From Actinomycetota bacterium (lineage in GTDB: Bacteria > Actinomycetota > Actinomycetes > S36-B12 > UBA10799): a DNA stretch of 5,879 nt. The notes beneath the pieces are model-generated. The model was not told the origin of the DNA. It ran no database searches and saw only the letters and a list, made by a program, of their open reading frames with translations. Shown here in pieces: positions 1 through 5,472 of the stretch (the stretch's first letter is position 1; each line of letters opens with the position of its first letter). The stretch spans positions 1-5,879 of the forward strand of contig JAUPKM010000574.1 of the NCBI GenBank assembly GCA_030837445.1. The letters run 5' to 3'. A program made the position numbers and the translations under genes.

Positions 1-27
1 AGTGCCATGCTGACGTCGACGGCGACC

Positions 28-35
28 GAGGAGGT
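28..35 (+). promoter_or_regulatory. Consensus ribosome binding site that sets the start at 40
   Basis: GAGGAGGT includes a perfect AGGAGG, spaced five bases from the ATG at 40. It decides against the upstream in-frame ATG at 7. No promoter can be judged because only 27 bases precede it in the window. Confidence 0.75.
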
Positions 36-39
36 ACCG

Positions 40-744
40 ATGAGCAAGGGCACGCGGTGGCTGATCGGCGGGTTACTGAGCGGCATGGCGCTCCTGGGCG
101 CCCTGGGCGCCATCTTCTTCGGCGGTATCTGGGCGCTGGTCGGGGGCGCCACCTCAGCGGCGTTCGACGGGCGGACCGTCACCGGTGTCGTCGTCCAGAC
201 GAACGTGAAGGCGCCGTCCGGCGGCATCGCCACGCCCTCAACCGAGGCCGGCGAACGATCCACGAGTACTTCCGGGGTCACTGTCCGCTACACGCCGATC
301 GATCGGAGCGGCATCACCCTGCCAGAGGTCACAGCGTGGTCGTCGTGGACGGCGTCGACCGAGGCACGAGTGGGAGACACGGTCCCCGTCAGCTACTTCT
401 ATCTCGACCCCACCAAACCCGCGGAGTCCGGTGGGACGACCCTGACCTCCGGGGTGAAGGTGATGACGGGCACGTTCGAGACCGGAGGGCGCGGAATCCT
501 CCTCTTCGGGGTCGTCCTGTTCGTACTGTCCATCGCCGGATTCATCGTCACCGGGGTCTGGGCGTCCAAAGCACCTCCGACGCGGCCCGGCACCGTCCCC
601 GGGTCCACGTGGCAGGCGGCTCCCTACCCGGGGTACCCACAGCAACCGGGATACGCATCTCAGCCCGGTTACCCACCACAGCCCGGTTACCCACCACAGA
701 GCTATCCTCCGGTGCCCCCGGACACGGGACCTCGAGCACCCTGA
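40..744 (+). CDS. DUF3592-like two-helix membrane protein with Pro/Gly/Tyr-rich tail
   Basis: The predicted protein has 234 residues. Residues 8-38 form a glycine-rich hydrophobic helix and residues 151-175 a second one. Between them, about residues 46-130 form a soluble beta-rich domain that resembles DUF3592: it opens with VTGVVVQ, and it ends with a VGDTVPVSYFYLDPTKP segment like the family's 'G-x-x-V-x-V-x-Y-dP-x-nP' ending. This loop probably lies outside the membrane. The tail (190-234) is built from PGYPPQ-type repeats, partly encoded by an exact DNA duplication, and is expected to be disordered. I chose the ATG at 40 because a perfect AGGAGG lies five bases upstream; the in-frame ATG at 7 has no such site. 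The function of this family is not known, and no catalytic motif is visible. The gene converges with its right neighbour, with 34 bases between the two stop codons. Confidence 0.8.
   Translation: MSKGTRWLIGGLLSGMALLGALGAIFFGGIWALVGGATSAAFDGRTVTGVVVQTNVKAPSGGIATPSTEAGERSTSTSGVTVRYTPIDRSGITLPEVTAWSSWTASTEARVGDTVPVSYFYLDPTKPAESGGTTLTSGVKVMTGTFETGGRGILLFGVVLFVLSIAGFIVTGVWASKAPPTRPGTVPGSTWQAAPYPGYPQQPGYASQPGYPPQPGYPPQSYPPVPPDTGPRAP
661..696 (+). repeat. Exact 18-bp tandem duplication in the tail of the DUF3592-like gene
   Basis: The unit CAGCCCGGTTACCCACCA occurs twice back to back (661-678 and 679-696) and encodes QPGYPP twice. Degenerate copies lie on both sides (from about 628 and to about 713). 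This looks like a slippage-prone microsatellite that varies the length of a disordered tail. Confidence 0.85.
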
Positions 745-745
745 C

Positions 746-775
746 CAGGTGCGTCTGATTCCGGTCTGCCACCTG
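746..775. terminator. Possible bidirectional terminator between convergent genes
   Basis: CAGGTG (746-751) and CACCTG (770-775) form a 6-bp inverted repeat with an 18-base loop in the short gap between two converging stop codons. The position suits a shared terminator, but the stem is short, the loop is long and there is no T-tract, so this is weak. Confidence 0.25.
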
Positions 776-778
776 CTG

Positions 779-1588
779 TCAAGCCTCGGGCTGCAGCGGG
801 ATCGAGGCCAGGACGCCGTCGTCCACGACGACCACCTCATCCGTGTCGTCCAAAGCTTCTGCACGAAGACGCTCGAGCCGGCCGTCACGGTAACGGAAGA
901 TCTCGTCAGAGTTGCGTTCTCTCACCAGCGCCCCTTCCGGCAATGGCGCTGAAACCTGCCGCGCCACCGGGGCCACCGTCCGCGCTCGCTTCAGGTCCCA
1001 GGCCTTCTTCGCGGTGACGATGCCACCGACGGTGACAGCCACAGAAAACAAGATCCGTCGTTTCCCCGGAGAGTCCTGGACAAGCCGCTGGGCCAAGCCC
1101 CCAGCTCGATCCTGGATGCCCTGAACCTGGCCCACATAGCCGGGCTCACCCACGAGAGCAGGCTCACCCACGAGAGCGGGCTCGATGACGGATCCGGGCT
1201 CAACGGCGGGACCGTCGAGTTCGGCGATGGGCGACGTCCGCTGCCAGGGATCGACCGGTGTCAGGTCGATCCGCCGAGCGGATAGCGACTCACTGTCACG
1301 TCGCGGCTTGCTCTCCGCAGGAAGCTCAGGGGTGAGGACGCCCTCCAGGGTCCCGGGCTCCCGACCAAGACGTAGCAGTATCCGCATCTCAGGTGCCTTG
1401 TTCAGCCCCGCATACAGCAGTCCTGAAGCGATCACGACGCCGCTGACGATGCTGGCGATCTGGTCCGCCTTCGACAGGGAGCGGCAGAGACACAAGGGGA
1501 CGACGATGGAGCCGAGTCCGCTGACGCCGAGGAGCGTGCGCAGGCCCGCTGCCGACTGGCAACGGCGCACCAGGTTCTTGACTGTCAC
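779..1588 (-). CDS. Hypothetical membrane protein, divergent from the STAND ATPase
   Basis: I do not recognise a family for this 269-residue protein. Hydrophobic segments lie at about residues 17-36, 43-62 and 178-193. The first two form a short hairpin; the third follows a long polar linker (about 64-176) that contains the tandem motif EPALVG. The C-terminal 60 residues hold a charged, hairpin-like stretch (EIFRYRDGRLERLR) followed by an acidic segment with a run of valines, and are probably soluble. I chose the GTG at 1588 because GGAGG lies four bases upstream; an in-frame GTG at 1675 would add 29 residues but has no such site. Codon use on this strand is typical of the organism, which supports real coding over the open frame on the other strand. 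The divergent STAND gene is a possible functional partner; that is inference from position only. Confidence 0.65.
   Translation of the reverse strand: MTVKNLVRRCQSAAGLRTLLGVSGLGSIVVPLCLCRSLSKADQIASIVSGVVIASGLLYAGLNKAPEMRILLRLGREPGTLEGVLTPELPAESKPRRDSESLSARRIDLTPVDPWQRTSPIAELDGPAVEPGSVIEPALVGEPALVGEPGYVGQVQGIQDRAGGLAQRLVQDSPGKRRILFSVAVTVGGIVTAKKAWDLKRARTVAPVARQVSAPLPEGALVRERNSDEIFRYRDGRLERLRAEALDDTDEVVVVDDGVLASIPLQPEA
1143..1178 (-). repeat. 18-bp tandem repeat inside the hypothetical membrane protein gene
   Basis: On the + strand GGCTCACCCACGAGAGCA (1143-1160) is followed by the same sequence with one change in the last base (1161-1178). It encodes the tandem EPALVG of the polar linker between the second and third hydrophobic segments, and a decayed third copy encodes the neighbouring GEPGYVG. 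Confidence 0.85.
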
Positions 1589-1790
1589 CGGACCTCCAGG
1601 GCGTGGACACGAAACCGGCCCTCGCCCGCAGTCAACGCGGGCGATCTTTGCCAAGGATCGCCACCGGCACGACACGCAGGGTTACCCTGGATTGCATTGC
1701 GTGGCGTCTGCGCTGGTCATGGGCGATCCGCGGATTCCTCCGGGATCCCCGTCCCCTCCGGCGAGCGCCTGGTTGAGGCTGGGAGCGCCG
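1589..1790. promoter_or_regulatory. Divergent control region with a 13-bp dyad (1677-1689)
   Basis: This gap of about 200 bases separates the starts of the divergent membrane-protein and STAND genes. At 1677-1689 CAGGGT and ACCCTG flank a single central T, giving a 6-1-6 dyad suited to a dimeric regulator. The dyad contains TACCCT (1683-1688), which fits the loose actinobacterial -10 pattern TANNNT for rightward transcription, but no convincing -35 lies 17-18 bases upstream. On the minus strand a TTGACT (1635-1630) could be a -35 for the leftward gene, without a good -10. Promoters are therefore only guessed. If the STAND gene really starts at the GTG at 1701 or the ATG at 1719, the region shrinks to 110-130 bases. 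Confidence 0.4.
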
Positions 1791-4367
1791 GTGACAGTTC
1801 AGGACGGATTCGCGGGAGCGTTCGCACAGGCGTTGGCACGGGCGTGCGCCGACCGCGGACTCACCCAGAAGCAGATCGGCGGTCTCATCGCGAAGCATCA
1901 GCTGGAGGGGCGTCGGCCCGGTCCCGATCGGGAACGCGATCTGGAGAAGGCCAAGGAGCAGTGGCCGCGCCGGCTCAGCGCGTGGAAGACCGGCGACCGT
2001 TTGCCCGCCCATGAGAATGAGCTGGTACTCGCCCTCGACATGATCGCCCCCGGGCAGTCCCGGCAGTCCTGGTTCGCGCTGTGGCGGAAGGCGTGCGACG
2101 CCCGCCGCACGGCCCGCGCGACCGCTCTGGTCCGTCCGTTCCCGTCCGGCATCACACGCGGCACCGAGCCTTCCGCCCTGCCTGACGCCGCGGTGGCTGT
2201 CCTCGTCGGCCGGCCGCCGCTTCTCGCCGATGCCTTTCAGCCCAGAACCGCGCTCATGGAGAGAATCGAACCGGTCCTGGATCCGGCGGCCGGGGGCGGC
2301 ACGCAGATCCTGGCCGGGGACGGCGGCACGGGGAAGACCCAGCTCGCCGCGGCCGCGTTCGACCACGCACTCAAGCTCAGTGCCCGTCTCGGCGTGTGGA
2401 TCACCGCGACGTCCCGGGTGAGCATCGTCTCCACGCTGGCACGCGCCTATCTGGCCACGCACCCGGGAAGCAGCGGCGAAGGCCTCCGCGAGGCGGAGGC
2501 CTTCCTCGAATGGCTCCAGGCCGCCACGGACCCGTGGATCATCGTCCTGGACGATCTGAGGGCGCCCGGGGACGCTTTGGGCCTGTGGCCGGCCGGGGCC
2601 GGAACGACGCTTGTCACAACCCGTCGACGCGACGCCGCGCTGGCCGGGCGCAGCACCCGCCCTGTCATCGACGTCGGCGCGTTCACTCCTCGCGAGTCCC
2701 TCGACTACCTCACCCGCAAGCTCGACGCGAGCCGGCGCCTTTCCGCCGATGTGCTGGCAGAGGCCGCGGACATGGCCGAAGACCTCGGGCATCTGCCGCT
2801 CGCTCTGGCCCAGGCGAGCGCGGTGATCGTCAATGACGCCGTGACCTGCGCCGACTACCGCACCCGGCTGACGGACGTCGTCCATGACCTGGGCGAGATC
2901 TTCCCCGACGACAGCAGCGACGACTACGAAGCGACGGTGGCCACCACCTGGTCCTTCGCCGTGCGCTCGGCCGACGCGCTGGCCCCACGCGGCCTGGCCG
3001 GCGCGTTGCTGCCGCTGATCGCCGTCCTGTCCCCTGACGGGATCCCGGATGAGACGTTCTCCACGTCGGCCTGCCGTCGCTACCTCACCCGCCACGAGGG
3101 CGAGGACCCGGCGTCCAGCGCGGCGCCGGTGACGTCATCCGCGGACGCCCGGCGTGCGCTGCGCAACCTGCATCGACTCAGCGTGCTCACACACCTCCCG
3201 CAGGGCGGTCCTCACGCCGTACGGATGCACGCCCTCACCCAGCGGGCGAGCCTGCAGCATCTGTCCCCGGCGGACCTGGCGACCGTGGTGCAGGTGGGTG
3301 CCGACGCTCTCGTCGAAGTGTGGCCCGAGGCGGAACTGGGCGACCGGATCGCCAGCAGTCTGCGGCACAACGCTGCCACGCTGTTGCGCCGTTTCCCCCG
3401 TCCGTTGTGGGCCGGCGGCGCGCACCCGCTGCTCTTCCGGCTCGGAGACAGTCTCGGCGGAGCGGGCCTGGTCGAGGCCGCGCTGACACACTTCCAGGAA
3501 ATGGTGGAGACGGCGGAGCACATGCTCGGTCCCACTCATGTGCACACGGTGAGTGCACGCGGTCATCTCGTCATTTACCACGACGTCCAGGGCCACACGG
3601 ACGAGGCTCACCACCAGGCCACGGTCCTGTTCAAGGACGCGTGTCCGGTCCTGGGCCCGGACCACCCGGACATGCTGGCCTGCCGCTACCTGTTGGCCCA
3701 CCTGGACGGGCGCCGGCGAGGCCCCGCAGCGGCCATCGCGATCCTGCGGACACTGGTCGGCGACATGGACCACGTGCTCGGGCCTGACCACCTCCACACG
3801 CTGCGGGCCCGCAGCGCCCTCGCCTACTGGACCGGGCTGGGCGGGAACCCCCGGGCTGCGGCCGACGCGACGGAAGCGCTGCTACTCGACCTGATGCGTG
3901 TGCTCGGCGGCGACCATGTGGACACGCTGGCCCAGCGGGCGAACCTCGCTGTCTGGTGCGGTGAGGCAGGCGACGCCCGCCGTGCGATGGAGCTGTCCCG
4001 GGCGCTGCTGCCGGACCGTGTACGGCTCCTGGGCACCGACCATCCCGACACACTGCTCACCCGCGGCAGCATCGCGTACTGGCAGGCGCACGCCGGTGAC
4101 ACCGACCAGGCCCGGGAGGCGTTCGAGGAGCTTCTGCGCACCACAGCCCCCGACGACGTCCGCACTCTGCTGAACCGACGGCAGGTGGTCTCGTGGCGCG
4201 GGCACGCCAGCGCGCTCGTCACGGCGGCGGAGGCGTATGCGGCGATGCTGAAGTCCCTGACGGCGCACGACCTCACCAGGCTCGGGACGCCGCCGGATCG
4301 ACCGTTTTGGTGCGGGCTCACCGCCCCCAGAATGGTGGAGGCCTCCACCTGCGTCAGGACCAGCTGA
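1791..4367 (+). CDS. HTH-STAND (NB-ARC-like) ATPase with C-terminal TPR repeats
   Basis: The 858-residue protein looks like a signal-sensing STAND switch. Domains in order: an HTH-like region (about 5-86; LTQKQIG at 24-30, RLSAWKTGDRLPA at 61-73); a P-loop NTPase with Walker A G176-DGGT-GKT (K182), Walker B IIVLDD (250-255; D254, D255), a TTLVTTRR strand (272-279) like the sensor arginine region, and GHLPLAL (333-339) matching the GLPL motif; a winged-helix-like segment ending VRMHALTQ (477-484), where the MHD-type histidine would be H480; then TPRs with 'LG-x-DH-x-DTL-x-x-R' at 579, 621, 663, 705 and 747. By family logic, ligand binding by the TPRs should release ATP-driven oligomerisation. 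GTG 1791 is preceded by GGAG at five bases and opens directly onto HTH helix 1; GTG 1701 and ATG 1719 are alternatives without a ribosome binding site. It could be a transcription regulator or a conflict/defence sensor; no separate toxic effector domain is visible. The last 28 residues do not resemble a TPR. Confidence 0.85.
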   Translation: MTVQDGFAGAFAQALARACADRGLTQKQIGGLIAKHQLEGRRPGPDRERDLEKAKEQWPRRLSAWKTGDRLPAHENELVLALDMIAPGQSRQSWFALWRKACDARRTARATALVRPFPSGITRGTEPSALPDAAVAVLVGRPPLLADAFQPRTALMERIEPVLDPAAGGGTQILAGDGGTGKTQLAAAAFDHALKLSARLGVWITATSRVSIVSTLARAYLATHPGSSGEGLREAEAFLEWLQAATDPWIIVLDDLRAPGDALGLWPAGAGTTLVTTRRRDAALAGRSTRPVIDVGAFTPRESLDYLTRKLDASRRLSADVLAEAADMAEDLGHLPLALAQASAVIVNDAVTCADYRTRLTDVVHDLGEIFPDDSSDDYEATVATTWSFAVRSADALAPRGLAGALLPLIAVLSPDGIPDETFSTSACRRYLTRHEGEDPASSAAPVTSSADARRALRNLHRLSVLTHLPQGGPHAVRMHALTQRASLQHLSPADLATVVQVGADALVEVWPEAELGDRIASSLRHNAATLLRRFPRPLWAGGAHPLLFRLGDSLGGAGLVEAALTHFQEMVETAEHMLGPTHVHTVSARGHLVIYHDVQGHTDEAHHQATVLFKDACPVLGPDHPDMLACRYLLAHLDGRRRGPAAAIAILRTLVGDMDHVLGPDHLHTLRARSALAYWTGLGGNPRAAADATEALLLDLMRVLGGDHVDTLAQRANLAVWCGEAGDARRAMELSRALLPDRVRLLGTDHPDTLLTRGSIAYWQAHAGDTDQAREAFEELLRTTAPDDVRTLLNRRQVVSWRGHASALVTAAEAYAAMLKSLTAHDLTRLGTPPDRPFWCGLTAPRMVEASTCVRTS
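2478..2504. repeat. Perfect 12-bp inverted repeat within the NTPase coding region
   Basis: GAAGGCCTCCGC (2478-2489) and GCGGAGGCCTTC (2493-2504) are exact reverse complements separated by GAG. RNA from either strand could form a very stable 12-bp, 3-base-loop hairpin. It encodes EGLREAEAF (residues 230-238), just before Walker B. It may be chance from GC-rich codons, or an intragenic pause or terminator. Confidence 0.8.
3525..4154 (+). repeat. Five TPR-encoding units of 126 bp (42 residues)
   Basis: The leucine of each 'LG-x-x-H' motif falls at residues 579, 621, 663, 705 and 747, an exact 42-residue spacing, so the DNA units are 126 bp each. The pattern matches the kinesin-light-chain-like TPR class common in actinobacterial STAND proteins. 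A sixth, degenerate unit (PDDVRTLLNRR, about 787-797) comes 38 residues after the fifth. The DNA units have diverged and are not recent duplications. Confidence 0.85.
4334..4349. repeat. Perfect 16-bp palindrome at the 3' end of the STAND gene
   Basis: GGTGGAGGCCTCCACC is fully self-complementary with no loop. It overlaps codons near the end of the STAND gene, 16 bases before the stop. It sits inside a wider frame of GGTGCGGG (4309-4316) and its reverse complement CCCGCACC (4379-4386). Confidence 0.75.
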
Positions 4368-4369
4368 CG
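4352..4369. terminator. Hairpin over the STAND stop codon, loop GACCAG
   Basis: CGTCAG (4352-4357) and CTGACG (4364-4369) form a 6-bp stem around the loop GACCAG; one G-T wobble can extend it. The TGA stop (4365-4367) lies in the right arm. It could help end transcription of the STAND gene and of the converging hydrolase remnant. There is no T-tract, as is common in actinomycetes. Confidence 0.35.
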
Positions 4370-4409
4370 TGAACCTGACCCGCACCATCCGAGACCACGA
4401 TCCCGCCGT

Positions 4410-4839
4410 TCACGCGGTGGAGGTAGCCGCCTCCGTGAGAACGAAGCGGAACGCGCGCAGGTGGCCGACCACGGCGTGGCCGGCACGGGGCAGGTGGACG
4501 TGCCGCGTGCGGTCCGAAGGGAAAGCGTCGAGGTAGTTCTGGGTGGTCCGCCAGGGGACGATCTGGTCACGGCCCGCGGAGACCAGCCACGTCCGCCCGG
4601 TGAAGGAGGCAGCCGCGGCGGTTGCCGGGCAGACAGGAGAACCGCCAGATAGGCGCCGAAGCTCTCACCGGCAACGTTCACCTCGGACACCGCGGGATGG
4701 TCGGCGAGGCGAAACGGACGAGCCCTGGGCCCCAGCCGTTGAGCATCAGATACAGGGCGCGGGGACGGCCGGGGTCGGGTCGGCCGTGGGCGTGGATCAC
4801 CAGCATCCCGTGGGGACCCGGTATTCGGATCGTCGACAC
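4410..4839 (-). pseudogene. Decayed alpha/beta hydrolase, pieces in three reading frames
   Basis: Reading leftward, frame A from GTG 4839 gives VSTIRIPGPHGM, then ALYLMLNGWGPG, like the strand and oxyanion-hole region of alpha/beta hydrolases; it stops at 4678. Frame B takes over at about 4710 with RLADHPAVSEVNVAGESFG, where GESFG is the G-x-S-x-G nucleophile elbow (Ser codon 4663-4661). Frame C from about 4620 gives TWLVSAGRDQIVPW and HLPRAGHAVVGH, carrying the expected catalytic Asp (4568-4566) and His (4478-4476), and ends at 4410. Only about 32 codons separate Ser from Asp, where the family normally has roughly twice that or more, so internal sequence has been lost as well as frame. The Asp-to-His distance is normal. 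The substrate cannot be named. A GGAG lies just upstream of the GTG at 4839. Confidence 0.7.
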
Positions 4840-4850
4840 CTCCGCATCGT

Positions 4851-4876
4851 AGGCTGACGGGACCAGCCGTCAGTCT
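4851..4876. promoter_or_regulatory. 10-bp stem hairpin or operator-like inverted repeat before hipA remnant
   Basis: AGGCTGACGG (4851-4860) pairs with CCGTCAGTCT (4867-4876) around the loop GACCAG, with one G-T wobble; the inner seven pairs are perfect. It ends directly before the hipA ribosome binding site (GAAGG, 4877-4881) and lies just upstream of the divergent hydrolase remnant. It may be a binding site for a regulator of hipA, a leader hairpin limiting its translation, or a terminator. Confidence 0.45.
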
Positions 4877-4887
4877 GAAGGCCGTTG

Positions 4888-5472
4888 ATGCCGCGCGTGA
4901 ACCAACTCGCCGTGTGGCTCGGCGACCAGAAGGTCGCCGTCCTGCGCCGTACCGGGCCGGGTGGCCTCTCCTGCGAGTACACCCGGCAGACGCTCGCCGA
5001 ACACCCGCTGGGTATCCCGATGCTGTCGTGCTCGCTGCCGATGCGTCGCGGCCGTCAGGCTGCCTGGCCGTTCGTCACCGGCCTGCTGCCCGAAGGTCAC
5101 CACCGTCTGTCGATGTCGCGGCTGGCCGGTGTGGACACGCTCGACGCGCTCGGGATGTTGGCACGCTTCGGCCGCGACGTCGCTGGCGCGCTCGTCATCG
5201 CCGCAGACCCCAGCAACGCGAGCGACGCCGGGGGTTGCAATAGCTGGAGCCATGGCGCCACATGGCGCCATATGGTGCTCTTCGTGAATCTGAAGGAAGG
5301 GGCAGGCACCCAGGGCGGTCTCCTACGCCGTGGCGCGGAAGTGGTACCGCGAAGGAAGACTGCCGGTTCCTGCCCGCAAGGTTGGTGGCCTCGTCCTGGT
5401 CGGCGACGTCACAGGGAAGGACGACGCCTCGACAGGTCTGACCGTGGTCTACGCGCGGGTGTCGTCCGCTGA
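4888..5472 (+). pseudogene. hipA: Truncated HipA-type kinase: N-terminal domain fused to IS607 sequence
   Basis: Residues 5-106 match the N-terminal domain of HipA Ser/Thr kinases, the toxins of HipBA modules: VWLGDQKVAVLRR at the start, LSCSLPM (46-52), the family hallmark FVTGLLPEG (62-70), then DALGMLARFGRDVAGALVI (86-104). HipA kinases are usually around 400 residues or more; here the similarity ends at about residue 110 (about base 5230). The rest of the frame, to the stop at 5470-5472, is the IS left end and out-of-frame tnpA sequence, so the nominal 194-residue product is a chimera. The kinase core with its ATP-binding and catalytic residues is absent, so it cannot act as a kinase. ATG 4888 is chosen because GAAGG lies six bases upstream. 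No hipB-like HTH gene lies next to it. The missing 3' part may lie beyond the insertion, outside the window. Confidence 0.75.
5251..5275. repeat. Tandem palindromic 10-bp array upstream of tnpA
   Basis: CATGGCGCCA occurs twice head to tail (5251-5260, 5261-5270), followed by TATGG. Each unit contains the 8-bp palindrome TGGCGCCA, and overlapping palindromes GCCATGGC (5249-5256) and CCATATGG (5268-5275) sit at the edges. The 10-bp period puts repeated half-sites on one face of the helix. Position and form suit transposase binding sites at an IS607 end, which are known to carry multiple short repeats. Confidence 0.6.

Noticed and set aside
7..39. ATG at 7 as the start of the first gene
   Set aside because: The perfect AGGAGG lies downstream of it and serves the ATG at 40; the extra 11 residues are polar and precede the first membrane helix without adding a feature.
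1648..1688. TTGCCA (1648-1653) with TACCCT (1683-1688) as a promoter for the STAND gene
   Set aside because: The spacing is 29 bases, far from the usual 16-19, and no better -35 was found.
1185..1790. Open + strand extension of the STAND gene upstream to 1185
   Set aside because: It overlaps the minus-strand membrane-protein gene, which has the better codon pattern, hydrophobic segments and a ribosome binding site. The extension reads as Arg/Ser-rich shadow sequence, and recognisable HTH sequence begins only after 1791.
1632..3095. 487-codon open frame on the minus strand
   Set aside because: It lies antisense to the HTH and NTPase coding region, is rich in Arg/Gly/Ala with no domain pattern, and is explained by high GC content removing stop codons.
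3525..4154. Regular 126-bp spacing considered as a DNA repeat array or CRISPR-like locus
   Set aside because: The periodicity is at protein level (TPR units); the DNA units differ and there are no short identical repeats with unique spacers.
4369..4425. GTG at 4369 opening a + strand frame beginning VNLTRTIRDHD
   Set aside because: The first residues look plausible, but there is no good ribosome binding site, the frame soon turns into antisense of the hydrolase remnant, and no family is recognisable.
3135..4690. Long minus-strand open frames antisense to the TPR region (3135-3797, 3824-4690)
   Set aside because: They are shadows of the TPR repeats. Only the segment right of about 4410 has real minus-strand coding content, and that belongs to the hydrolase remnant in mixed frames.
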